Below, one piece after another: positions 22,301 to 33,100 of a DNA stretch of 64,000 nt. Each line of letters starts with the position of its first letter. The stretch's first letter is position 1. A program made the position numbers and the translations under genes. The stretch lies in contig QNQO01002080.1 of NCBI GenBank assembly GCA_003290165.1, positions 62,001 through 126,000 of the forward strand. The letters are read 5' to 3'. The notes beneath the pieces were generated by a model. That model saw only the letters and a list, made by a program, of their open reading frames with translations. It did not search any database and was not told the DNA's origin. This DNA comes from Berberis thunbergii (Eukaryota; Streptophyta; Magnoliopsida; Ranunculales; Berberidaceae).

Positions 22301-25300
22301 GTGCTATGAATGGCAGCATGGAGAGCGCTTAAAAGCTGCTAAAATGTTCGCAGTTTGAGCGCTTAAAATCTGCTGGAATTTCCGCAGTTTGAGCGCTTAA
22401 AACCTGCTGAAATTTTCGCATGAAGAGCGCTTAAAAGTCGCTGAAATTTCCGCAGTTTGAGCGCTTAAAACCTGCTGAAATTTCCGCAATTTGAGAGCTT
22501 AAAAAGCTGCTGGAATATGATAAAACTGCTAGAATAAAAACTGATAAAACTGAATTGTAGCATTACTGATAAAACTGATAAAAACTAGTAAAACTGCAAC
22601 CTCACAAAATTGATAGCATTACTCATTACATATTCAATTATAAAAACTGCTAGAATATGATAAAAGAGTTCTGAAATCTGCCAATTACAAAAACTGCTGA
22701 AATATAGCACTCCCATTACAATTTGAATTCAACCAAAAGTCCTACCACAACCACAACAATTACTAAAATTTTCATAACCATCATCTGTTCTAAACTTATA
22801 CAGGGAAAAAAAAAATTGAAAACCTAAATTGAAAGCTATAGCAAATCCTTTCCTTTAACCATAAAATTTCCAACAAAAAACAGATGACATAGATAGATAG
22901 GGGTGGTACCTAATCGCAGGTTGCAGTTTGGAGGAGGCGGAGGTGGAGGAGGCGCAGTTTGGACTCCTAATCGCGCCGTTTGGACAGATGCGGAGGTGGA
23001 GGAGGCGCACTTTGAACGGAGGCGGACGTGAAGGAGGAGCACTTTGGACGGAGGCGGAGGTGGAGGAGGCGCAGTTGGCTGCCCTAATCGCGAGCTGGGG
23101 GAGGCACAGTCGAGAGAAACTTTTGCGATTTTTTATTTTTTTTTAGCTTTTCATGCACGTGCCTGGCACATGCCAGGCATTGTACCGGGCACTATACCGG
23201 CACAGTAGAACTACTCATTAAAGTAATACCAGTATGAATTGAAACAATCTGAGCTTCAAACGGCTTATCCATGCATCTTTCCCATTCCCGCGGAAGACTT
23301 TCTTCTTTCTTTAGCATACACAATCGCTTACGTTCATTCCCATTACCATGATTGCTCAAGCGAAGAGACAGGTCTCTCAACACGGCATGTTGAGTAACAT
23401 AAGTCTCAAAGTAACCGTTGTGTGTGTCGCTACCAGTTCTATTAAGAGTATTGATTCAATGGTAAGAATTCGTTTTCTCACAAAAACAAATAGGAAAAGA
23501 AAGGCTGTTAGAGTTACCTTTCATCCTTCGCTAAAGTGACAAGATTTTTGTTTGAGAGCTCTAGAAGTATTGCAAAGGCCTCCTTCTCATGAATATCGCG
23601 TGCCTCCACCCACATGTTGATAAGCACATCAACAGGAATCTTCTTGTCCTCAGGGAAGGAACCCAAGTCTAGGAAACACTCCTTTACCTTTTCATGCAAG
23701 TATTCAAGGCTAACTTCCATGCGTTTAAGCAATTCGATTTCGTGGGACTCGCCTAGAGTCCCAACCCGTGACAGTATTTCCTTAGCACTAGTCCATAACA
23801 TTTGGGGTTGGCCCCTCAATGAAGCCCCAATCACCTTTAAAGCCAATGGAAGCCCTTTACACTCCTTCACAATCTGTTTCACAATGAATTGAACAAACAA
23901 GAAGATTGTTTAGAAAATATGACACCATGAGAGAAGAATGAATTATTGTTGAAAGTCGCAAAACTGGAAGGTAAAGAATTGTAAAATTGGTGCATGAAAC
24001 AAGAGTCTAGTATTCTGAATTAGGAACATTTAATACTACTCTAAGAAATTGAATCCAACCTGTTTTACTAATTTCTCATCAACAGCAAAAGGAATGCATA
24101 TTTGCCCAAAAGCAGTGTAACAAAACAGGGATATCGCTTCATCATCTCTCAGCAATTCTAGGTCATAAGTGGTACTGACCACAGTTGGGAATTTAAATCT
24201 GGAAACCACGAGAAATTTGCATCCAGGAATGTTAAAAATTAGGTGCTTGAGCTCAGGAAGCGACCATACATCATCAAGAATCACCAGGGTTCGTCCTTTA
24301 ATCCTCCAACCATTTTGAAACTTCCATTGCGGATCCAAAAAGTTAGAATCGACATCATCACGATCACCCATGATCTGCCTCAAGATGTTTTGCTTCAATT
24401 GCTCCACATTTGGGGACTTTGATACCGTCTGGAAGATAACTCCATTTCTGAAATGCGCTGAAATCAACAAACAAAGTTAGTTCTGACTAATTACGGCAAG
24501 CATTCAAGTACTGTAAAATTTTACTCCAATGCATCACAACAAACAGTCAATCCAATCATTCTAAGAACACCAAAAGCAAACAAGTCAATTAACTAAAAAT
24601 ATGGGTGTGTTTGGATGACTCACATTTCACTTGTTCATCCCTGCTAATTTCCTTAGCCAAAGTAGTCTTCCCTGACCCGCCGATTCCGGAAACCCCAATA
24701 ACCCCCATACATCCCTCTTTCTCCTCCTCCACCAATAACAACTCCTTCACCTTCCTCTTCCCCACAACCAACCCAACCCCAAAGTTCACCACCAACCCAT
24801 CCCTCACCCTTTCCTCCTCCTCTAGCCTCTTCACCTCCTCCTCTATCCACCCCCCACCAATTCTCATAGCATTCATCTTCCCTATAGTCGCCTTCATCCT
24901 AGCAAACTTCACTTCCATCTCCACCCTCGAATGGTGCACATCGGCCATCACATGCGCGTTGATCGTTCTGGTCATGAACATCCTTATATTCTTGTCAATC
25001 TTCAGCTTCAATTGCTCCACATTTGGGGACTGTGATACCGTCTGGAAGATAACTCCATTTCTGAAATGCGCTGAAAATCAACAAACAAAGTTAGTTCTGA
25101 CTAATTACGGCAAACATTCAAGTAAACAAGTCAATCCAATCATTCTAAGAACACCAAAAGCAAACAAGTCAATTAACTAAAAATATGGGTGTGTTTGGAT
25201 GACTCACATTTCACTTGTTCATCCCTGCTAATTTCCTTAGCCAAAGTAGTCTTCCCCGACCCGCCGATTCCGGAAACCCCAATAACCCCCATACATCCCT

Positions 25301-25895
25301 CTTTCTCTTCCTCCACCAATAACAACTCCCTCACCTTCCTCTTCCCCACAACCAACCCAACCCCAGAGTTCACCACCAACCCATCCCTCACCCTTTGCTC
25401 CTCCTCTAGCCTCTTCACCTCCTCCTCTAGCCTCTTCACCTCCTCCTCTAGCCCCTTTGCACCCATCATCCCTATAGTCGCCTCCATCCTATCAAACCTC
25501 ACTTCCATCTCCACCCTCGAATGGTGCACATCGGCAATCACATGCGCGTTGATCGTGCTGGTCATGAACATCCTTATATTCCTGTCAATCTTCTCCAGCT
25601 TCTTTGCCTGCTGGAAGTTCTTGTAAACATGCCACCGGCTCGAAGACAGGATCTTGTTGCACAAAGCTAATCCTTCTTTAAGAGTAGAGTCTAGTCGATT
25701 GACATGATCAAGTCTAAACTGTTTTAGCTCCACCCCAGAGTACCTGATCTCGTGGATCACTGGTAGAAGGTCTTTTATATGGTCATGGAGGCTTTCAGCT
25801 GCGGATTTGCATATGGTGCATTTTCGGGTGATCTTTACGAGCTGTTTTATGAGCTCGGTTGCGATTTCGCCCGCGAAGAGGTCTGTTACCACCAT
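19314..25895 (-). CDS. ADR1: ADR1-like RPW8-NLR helper immune receptor
   Basis: Exons, 5' to 3': 25208-25895, optional 24624-25070, 24060-24457, 23518-23873, 23230-23438 and 19314-20146. All have GT-AG borders and matching phases (1,1,0,2,1). Without the optional exon the product is 827 aa, close to the usual length of ADR1 proteins (about 790-820); with it, 976 aa. Order of parts: N-terminal RPW8 domain starting MVVTDLFAGEIATELIKQL, P-loop GVSGIGGSGKTTLA, kinase-2 LVILDDVW, GLPLAL, then the winged-helix region with FLDLGSFPEDKKIP. The MHD-equivalent reads QHAVLRDL where ADR1 proteins normally have QHD. The last exon encodes LRRs (LPSSIC, LKKLPGSICEL, LEKIDMREC). ADR1 proteins relay signals from sensor NLRs with EDS1-type partners at the plasma membrane. 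The intron between the last two exons holds a 2.9 kb transposon. Confidence 0.88.
20362..20835. repeat. Tandem array of 125-160 bp units inside the MULE
   Basis: Units begin GTGCTGGGCCTTGATCGAG at about 20363, 20523, 20648 and 20798 (last one partial). Each contains TTGGTTGTCTGTTCGAAACC, a poly-A run of variable length, and one or two CTGAGGGAGAGGA modules. It lies just inside the left terminus. Confidence 0.85.
21711..22085 (+). CDS. RNase H1-N / viroplasmin-like domain protein with C-terminal membrane anchor
   Basis: 124 aa. The ATG follows a splice-acceptor-like T-rich stretch ending CAACGCAG, so a 5' untranslated exon upstream is likely. Residues 1-45 (TYKVYVVYRGRVPGVY, W at 20, GYKGCTYKGFKSVEEV) match the RNase H1 N-terminal, or viroplasmin, fold that binds RNA/DNA hybrids or dsRNA. 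Residues 45-75 are a charged helix with repeated RREQEARREH. Residues about 100-122 are one hydrophobic span (LINSVLVVVFFILVIIFF). There is no RNase H catalytic domain. It is the only gene in the MULE, so it may be a captured host fragment or an element-encoded protein. Function is unknown; I infer a small tail-anchored nucleic-acid-binding protein. Confidence 0.7.
   Translation: MTYKVYVVYRGRVPGVYVTWPGCALQVNGYKGCTYKGFKSVEEVYEDYEMWKLSEENRLEHEARREQEARREHLARTNDTEDVVDQSNNAPEGPWAFTRGLINSVLVVVFFILVIIFFKFLDGI
22323..22515. repeat. Five-and-a-half copies of a 34-bp tandem repeat
   Basis: Unit starts GAGCGCTTAAAA and continues CTGCTGAAATTTCCGCAGTTT with substitutions. Starts are at 22323, 22357, 22391, 22425 and 22459, with a partial copy at 22493. 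Each unit includes the palindrome AGCGCT. It lies downstream of the viroplasmin-like gene, inside the MULE. Confidence 0.88.
22920..23110. repeat. GGAGGCGGAGGTGGAGGAGG repeats near the MULE right end
   Basis: Several imperfect units of GGAGGCGGAGGTGGAGGAGGC with CGCAGTTTGGAC or GCACTTTGGACG between them. They are probably part of the element's subterminal region. ORFs on both strands are low complexity. Confidence 0.7.
24624..25070 (-). CDS. ADR1: Duplicated NLR exon: RNBS-A start fused to a second RPW8-tail/P-loop
   Basis: 447 bp, open throughout, with its own AG acceptor and GTGAGT donor. It begins like the true exon 2 (HFRNGVIFQTVS, then SPNVEQLK). It then switches at a GAAGC shared by both source exons into the end of exon 1 (KIDKNIRMFMT, VHHSRVEMEV, the EEEVKRLEEE linker and a second GVSGIGGSGKTTLA). 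Both ends are phase 1, so inclusion or skipping keeps frame. Inclusion would give a receptor with two P-loops. It differs from exon 1 at many positions and lacks one EEVKRLEE repeat, so the duplication is not brand new yet has stayed open. Confidence 0.8.
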
Positions 25896-26283
25896 TGTAG
25901 GTGGTGGAGGCTTAGTGTGGAAGAAGAGCAGAGGCGAGACAGAGTTGGTGATTTGGATTATGAGTTAAAATAACGAAGAAAGACTTCAAGTGGCCCAATC
26001 CAGTGGAGACGACTTCAGGTGAAGCTTGACTTATCATGTGCCAGTTGGAGAGTTAGTGGGATGCGTTGAGATTCACGCAATCGGTATACTGTAAAATAAT
26101 GCATTTTATAAATTAAAATAATTTTTATTTATTTATGACCTGTCGATAGTAATTAATATTAGCGAGTGACATTTATAGATCAGAACCATTAATCTTTTAC
26201 CTCCCACGCCACGTCTTGTTTAGTACATAGCTAGATGTTTTGACAATGAAGAATCACTTCTATAGACATAAAAAACATTGAAA

Positions 26284-26452
26284 ATATTAGGAAATCAAGT
26301 TTTTGTAATTAGATTTTGACGTGAAATGATCTTGAAAGAATGAGAAAATCTTTAAAGTATTTTGTATATTTTGAAGTTGTAAAAAACTCATATGATGATG
26401 CTACATCATCATAATCTGATTGCAAAACCTGATTTACTAACCTCACTCAAAT
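26284..26452. mobile_element. M-family MITE copy 6 (reverse)
   Basis: Starts AATATTAGGAAATCAAG and ends ACCTGATTTACTAACCTCACTC, the reverse orientation of the copies at 14045 and 15530. Interior TGATCTTGAAAGAATGA and TGATGCTACATCATCAT fit the family. Confidence 0.75.
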
Positions 26453-26586
26453 AACATATGAGAATCTGAATTTTCCAACCCTGTGACAAATAAGAGTTTA
26501 GCAATTTTGGCTATTGAATTATTTTGATCATCTAACTAGTGCTAAAACTAATGTACTTTAAGAAATTGGAAGGTAACCTAAAATTA

Positions 26587-26752
26587 CAAAAATACTAGGA
26601 AACCATTTTTTTAACTAGGGTGATATGACATGATCTTTGAATAATGATGAAATTCCCAAAATGCTTATGCGTATCTTGAGTTGTAAAAAACCTCATTTGA
26701 TTATGCCACATCATCGTGATTGCAAAACCTGATTTTTTTAGCAAAACTCGAA
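26587..26752. mobile_element. M-family MITE copy 7 (reverse)
   Basis: Starts ATACTAGGAAACCAT and ends GCAAAACCTGATTTTTTTAGC, with GGTGATATGACATGATC inside. It lies about 135 bp from the previous copy in the same orientation. Confidence 0.75.
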
Positions 26753-26953
26753 AAATAATTCAATATTATCTTTAAAAAAATCTTCCCATTTTATCGACTT
26801 TTTCTCTCTCCTTCTTCATCTTCTCTATGTAAATTCTAGAGATCATGATGTGAAAGGCAAGAATTATGCAAGATTGTAACTTATAACTCTTTTTCTGTGG
26901 TTTGGGGAGCCCATTTATACCACACGCTTGTCTTTCAAGAAAAAAAAAATTTC

Positions 26954-27946
26954 TAGAGACCACAAACAATGAAATGCATTAACCACAAAATCAGTTGCAT
27001 TCACTTTTTTTTTTTTCCATCAACTTGGAAAATTAATTGAAAATTTTAAAGTATATTTTTTAAATACATTTAGATTTTTATTGCTTGTATTTTTTTGTCA
27101 TATATAAATTTTTTGTGTTCTCTATTGGTGTATAAAGGTGAGTTTTTGTAGAGAATATGAAAAAAAGAGAGTGAAAGCGAAAGCGAAAGCAAATTGGAAT
27201 TCTTTTTTTTTATTTATTTTTATTTTTAGGATTCATAAAATAATTAATCTTAACTCTATATATTATTAAAACAATTCAATGATCGAGATTGCTAAACCCC
27301 GTGACCCTGATTTACCTCGCAAATTCGAACACAACATGTAGGACACACTTTGATCCCTCCCTACATTTTTTTTATATGGTTTAATCTCTGCTATCTTAAA
27401 ATTGTGGATAAGTTAAAAGACTAAAGGGTCTCAAACATGTCTAAATTCAAATGTACCCAAAAATTAGTGTCAACGACAGTTGGTTTGGTTGTGGCTGTCA
27501 AAGAAAACTGGCCTGTTGGAAGGTTCAAGGATATTAATAAAAAGTCTTGTCATTTATTGTCAAAATATAGTGCACACACATTTAAAGATTTTGGAGTATG
27601 TCTGACAGCCTTGTTTGCCGGTCTCTTTTCAGTATTTTTTAAGTTTTGTCTGATAACCTTGTTTGCTGGTCTCTTTTCAATATTTTTTAATTTTTTAATG
27701 TATTTTTACTTATATTTTTTAAAATACAATTACAAACACCGCTTGTAAAGATAGTGAAATTGTTAAAAAGTAAAATAAATGCCAAAAAATTACCATCAAA
27801 CAAGGATGGCTAAAATTGTTATATAGTCTTATAGTGATAATTGATGGACTTGTGAGTGCTATGAAAAATGTGGAAAAAAAATTGTAAAGTATCTTCTAAA
27901 GAATGTTTTGACTGGAAAATGCTCAAAAGGCACATGCATTACAATA
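26954..27946. repeat. Segmental-duplication block A, copy 2
   Basis: Closely matches 269-1437 but lacks the MITE at 766-954, reading straight through TAAGTTAAA at 27409-27417. It has a local duplication of GCTGGTCTCTTTTCA near 27615-27690. Non-coding. Confidence 0.7.
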
Positions 27947-28166
27947 TAGGCGGGGATTAGACCATATCACCATTTCCCATTCTCTCACATCACCTACGTT
28001 CTTTCTTACACCACATATATAAATAAAAATTATCCATTTTTTCAGATATCCCGCAGTGCACTTTGTAAACATAAATTTTTTCGTTTTGAGTTTGGGTTTC
28101 TCTGTTATGCATATTTATTGGTGGTGTGAAAGAGAGAATATGGTGATGTGGTGTAGTCGTTGCCTA
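27947..28166. mobile_element. R-family element, internally deleted 220-bp form
   Basis: Occupies the same site as 2652-3304 in the other block copy, with identical flanks (GGCACATGCATTACAATA and CAATATAATTATAG). Only the two terminal parts remain. CAATA flanks both ends. Confidence 0.65.
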
Positions 28167-28197
28167 CAATATAATTATAGATAAAAGTTGTAAGAAA

Positions 28198-28890
28198 ATG
28201 TGTTGTGAGGCTAGGGAACCAGGTTTTGTAATTAGGTTTTGCAACCATTACAATATAGGCAAGGATTACACCACATCACCATTTCCTCTCTCTCACATCA
28301 CCTACGTTATTTCTCACACCATCATATTTTCTCACACCACTTGTATAAACAAAAATTATTCATTTTTTCAGATATCGCGCAGTGCACTCTGCGAACATAA
28401 ATTTTTTTCGGACAGATTACTCGACTTTAGTAAAATGACTATAACTTGCTCATTTCAAAACATTTTCATGTGCTTCAAATTGTGTTTACAAGATAACTCA
28501 GAATATAACAAATTTTGTGTTTTGATCAACTTAGAATCGGTCTTGATCGAGCACATAAGTTGGCCGAAAGTCAGGAACATTATCCCGTTTTTATTTTTCG
28601 GACAAATTTGCGCGACTTTAGTAAAATGATCATAACTTGCTCATTTCTAAACATTTTCAAGTGATTCAAATTATGTTTATTAGATAACTCATAGTAATAC
28701 AACTTTCGTGTTTTGATTAACTTGAGAATCGGTCTCAGTTAAGGGTTTAAATTGGTCTAAAGTTATCATATTTTGCATTTTTTTTCGTTTTGAGTGTGAG
28801 TTTATTTGTTATGCATATTTATTGGTGGCGTGAGAAAGGAAAAACAAAAAAAACACATTGATAATGTGAGAGAGAGAATATAGTGAGAAA
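28198..28890. repeat. Partial M-family MITE fused to a truncated R element
   Basis: The left arm of an M MITE (GGCTAGGGAACCAGG...GGTTTTGCAACC) is cut and joined at about 28245 to a full left end of an R element (ATTACAATATAGGC). That element runs to GAGAGAGAATATA near 28880, where SnRK2 3' flank sequence begins. This junction replaces all of 4150-7465 of the other copy. Confidence 0.6.
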
Positions 28891-30198
28891 GCAACCCAAC
28901 ATTTTTCATTCCCCAGGTTGTTTACAACTTTGAGATCCGCAACACTTTGAATTTTTCATCATTCTTTCAAGATCACGCCACATTACTCTGGTTGCAAAAA
29001 CCTGATTTCCTAGTATTTTCAAATTTTATATTGCAGTTGATAAGGGATTGGAACATATCATTTGTTGAAGGTTTGTTTAAAAAAAAAATTTCAAAGTTCA
29101 ACTTTCCAAGTAATTGTTGAGGTAAGATAGTTCGCACACTCATGTGTTTTCCTATGAACCAAAATATATCCTTTTAAACAACTATCTATCTTTGCCTAAA
29201 TCAATGCTACAATGAGATTATGAGGATTCAATTAAATCATTTAATTTTCTTTCCTACTTAAATTTGAACTTTTTAATGGGGATTATGGTGGTGATGGAGA
29301 TATGGTAGAAAAATGTTCTTCACTTAGACCCTCAGACAAATATGATGCTTATATCAACACTAATGACAATTGATTAAGATAAATAAGACTAACCCTTAAG
29401 AATTTGAAGTTTGAATTTTACATATCTTAACTACCTAACCCTTCCAACCTAACCAAGATGGTCTTGATTTAAGTATATTTTTCATTAAAAGTTTCTTTTT
29501 TTCAACTAAGAACTATAATAACTTTGTAATTTATTCCATGCAAATGAGAATGAAAAACATGAGATAGGGAAATGAGGTGACTTTTTTGGTTTGTCTTTAA
29601 AGGTGGATATTATTCTCCTACTCAAACTTGGTTTCCATAGCTTGAAGCATGAAAGGAGTGATGGAGAATTAGGTGAGTTTGAGTAGGGAGAAAACTAGAC
29701 TAAAAATTAGGTGGATGAGGACATTACTGCAAGAGAAATGATGTGCAAGACTCAACTGACATAAAAACTGTCTGGGTGATCATGTATTTGAGAGTGCAAG
29801 TATACCCAATTATAGGTGTAAAACCAAAACAGCAGTCGAGCACAACAACAACGACGACGACATTACTAAGAGCACATAAATAAAACCTAAACAACAAGGG
29901 AGGAAGGAGTATATTGTCAGTCGCTGAAGTTCGGAATCTTGGAACCCCTTCCCCATGGAAGCAGTAAAACATAAAGCCTCCCAAGTCCCAAACAGACAGA
30001 CTGGTCAAAGGTGTGTATTATAAACATGGCACACTTCAACAGGAGGATTGACAGTAGTCAATCGAATGGTGACCAAATCAACCTATCGACAATTTGTTGA
30101 GCAGCTTTGATCTCTCTCTAATCTTCTCAAGTAGCACGTCCCATAGCATAAACATCTAGCAGAAAGTAGACCTTTAAGACTTGAGACCCATGGATTCA
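28891..30198 (-). repeat. 3' flank and probable 3' UTR of SnRK2 copy 2
   Basis: Nearly identical to 7467-8772. About 29716-30198 is the likely 3' UTR. It contains a remnant of an M-family MITE at 28915-29020. Confidence 0.65.
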
Positions 30199-33100
30199 TC
30201 ACATCGCAAAGATTACTTCGCCACTACTATCAACATCAAGATCAGGATCAGTCTCTAAGTCCTCCATGTCGTCATCAAAGTCCAGGAATTGATTGATGCG
30301 AGTGCCGGCAGCAGGAATGGTTGCCTCCATTATGATCTGCATTATTTCATCAATGCTCTGCATTGGCTGATCTGCTTCTTCAAATTGGTTGCTCATTGTG
30401 GGATCATCCATTAAATCCGCAGGAAGGTTCTTTAGAAACCACTCATGGTTACGAATTTCAGGAATTGATATCCTCTGTAACATGAAAATCGAAAGAAATG
30501 AATTTCATTCCACAAAAGCCCTATCTAAATCATTTGTAGAAGAGGTGGAAATATTATAATCTTACAGGTTCTGTGCAAAAGTACAAAGACAATGTACAAT
30601 ATACCGTGGGTTAATATATTGGAAATTTTTTGCAAATTGAGAAGTAATGAAAGTGCAATATTCAGGATCTTATTTCTTAGCAGAGAGTTCTATTGAGGCC
30701 CCATTTTTTTAACTGCATTATCTCCTTAACAAATGAAGGTAAAGAATTCAAATTATATAGTTTATTGTCAACTGACGAGGCGGGACAGTTACATTGAAGA
30801 AGTTGATTGAGCATCGAGTCATGGAGACTGATCTACTCTAGCATTTTATGCTTAATGTTTGAATTATGAGATTGGTATTTTCAATATGCTCCTCGTTTTT
30901 CTAAAAGCCTTGCTCATAACTTGGCTAAGTCTAGTGTTTGATCCACATATATATAACAAACATCAATTAAATAATAAAATGCAAAACACATTACTAACCA
31001 TGGACGGGTTGGCAAGGAATATCCTAGAGATAAGGTGACGGCATTCAGGAGTTATATGAACAGAATCTGGAATTGAATACTGGACACTCAAAATTCGCTG
31101 CAAGAAACAGAGAACTTCCTTGAGTAAATTAATCAAATAACCTATTGCAATAAAGAAATATTTATTTGACAGCAAACCTGTATTGTCTTTTTAAAGTTCT
31201 TGGGCTCCTCGGGATCCTCAAAAGGGTAAGCACCCACCAACATGACATACAGAGTTACGCCACATGACCAAACATCCGCAATCTGAATAAATATGACACG
31301 ATAAGTTGAAAGTTAGCAGAATGAAAAGTATCCAACATGTCCACAGAATATAATAGGAAGCATACTTAGTTTGCAATCAACTAATTGCTTCCAACACATG
31401 AATCTCGTCTTTGGGAGATGTGGCAAGGAAGAGGCGTAGAAAGTAATATCGAAAGTATTACGTGGATAACTATGTAATATGTTAAGTTAAAGCAGAACAA
31501 AGAACCTCTTAGCCCAATAAGCTAATGTTCCAGAAAGTTATGGCTTCAATATTACACTCAAGCACTAGGCCTAGACATATAAAACTAATCCAACAAATGT
31601 AGACCGCTGGTCAGAGAAGAAGAATTTTCATTAGTCCATCATTTACATTTCTCCCCTCAACGAACTAGATAAATTCATTACAATAACTTAATCCTCCCTA
31701 CATAGTATTTGTCATTAGAGATTTCTTCGATTTGATATTTATTTTTCTACATTTTTAAATCTTTATTCTTTCCCTTTTCTTTCTTTCTACAAAACATAAA
31801 AAGATCAAGTATTACTTATCTCTCAATTTGAATGTCAGTGTGTTGTTGTTATGTTTTGGGCTTAACCTCTATCTTAATATGGTCGTGAAATATTAAGATA
31901 AAGATCAAGGTTGTGTGAAAAGGATGAATAAATGTCGGTTAACCGGGCTCACCCAGTCCAGGCTCGGTCCCAGAAAATTCAATTTTTATAGTCCGGTCCG
32001 TTCTTCGATTTTGGCTATTCAGGTCGGTTAACCAGACTGGCCCAGCCCTAGAAATTGGGTTAAAAATTCTTGGCCAAGGAGCCTCAAGGAAGGCGTGTTA
32101 ATAGGTCAGTAAAACTGATCCCAACATGGGCACTGATCCACAAACTGTAGAGGATATGCCTACAGGGCTACACCACATCCAAGAGTTAAACCTCCTTTGA
32201 AGGGATGTCCTTACTCCAACCAACAGGATGGAGAAGTTTCTACATTGCTACCATGGTCACTTTGCTATAATATAAGACTCAAACAAAGAAATGCACATCA
32301 TCTGACCACTTCCATTTCCATTACGTAATTTAACTCCATCATCCTCACTAGTTCCACTAATTATGTTGTTCAAATCACTCCACATCATGAAGAAAACAGT
32401 GCTTAATATCTATCAGACTATCACAGTTTCTCCAAGGAAATTGTTTAAAATAACCATCTAACAATGGAGACCTAATGGCTTAATTATAATAGAAAAAAAA
32501 ACTTATGGCCTAAATCACTCTAAAACCGAAATTAAAATAAAATAAAGAAATTAATGATTACATAAAATTATAGTAACAGTTTTCGGTCTGCATGTACATT
32601 CAAATGTAAGTGCCTGCCAATGTTCCTTTTACACAAATAAAGTAATCATCTTAAACAAGAGTGCACTTTTCAACTAAAACATACTTGAGCATGGGGATCA
32701 AGTTTATAAGCGAACGTACAGGAGAATGTGTACTTAGAATGTAAGAGACACAATCTTACCTTTCCATCGTATTCCTTCTTGAGTAATACCTCTGGAGCAA
32801 TATATGCAGGTGTCCCAACAGTAGATTTTGGTTGTGAATGCAGCACAGATGACTACAACCAAGAGACAGGTTGAAATAATACAGGCATAAGATAATACAG
32901 TCATGTTACTTAACTCTAATAAACAGATGTCAAGATGTTCTCATATGAAAAAGAAATTAACTAAATGTACAAAAATAAAATTGAAAAGTATAAGATGACC
33001 GCGTTCACAAGTCAACCAATGTCATCCACACACACAAACAAACAAAAAATTGTTAGCCAATGCATAAACATAATGAACTAGATGGACAAAATGAGGCTAG

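Larger units (their letters stand above)
20284..23216 (+). mobile_element. Mutator-like element carrying a gene, in the NLR's last intron
   Basis: 2933 bp flanked by perfect 9-bp repeats ATTAAAGTA (20275-20283, 23217-23225). The left end CGAAAATTCTACTATGCC and the reverse complement of the right end GAGTAGTTCTACTGTGCC are short imperfect TIRs sharing TTCTACT.TGCC. It holds three repeat arrays and one small plus-strand gene (21711-22085), opposite in direction to the host gene. No MuDR-type transposase is visible, so it is non-autonomous and resembles a Pack-MULE. The right end starts only 13 bp from the exon 4 splice donor, leaving the donor itself intact. Confidence 0.82.
25896..26953. other. 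NLR upstream region with two M-family MITEs
   Basis: The first few hundred bases upstream of the NLR start codon (25896 onward) should hold its 5' UTR and promoter; I could not place a transcription start. MITEs follow at 26284-26452 and 26587-26752. The remainder is AT-rich without ORFs of note. Confidence 0.5.

Noticed and set aside
24605..25626. Long plus-strand ORFs opposite the NLR (Ser/Thr/Pro-rich, 191 and 145 aa)
   Set aside because: Shadows of the minus-strand RPW8/P-loop exons, which have clear family motifs and splice sites.
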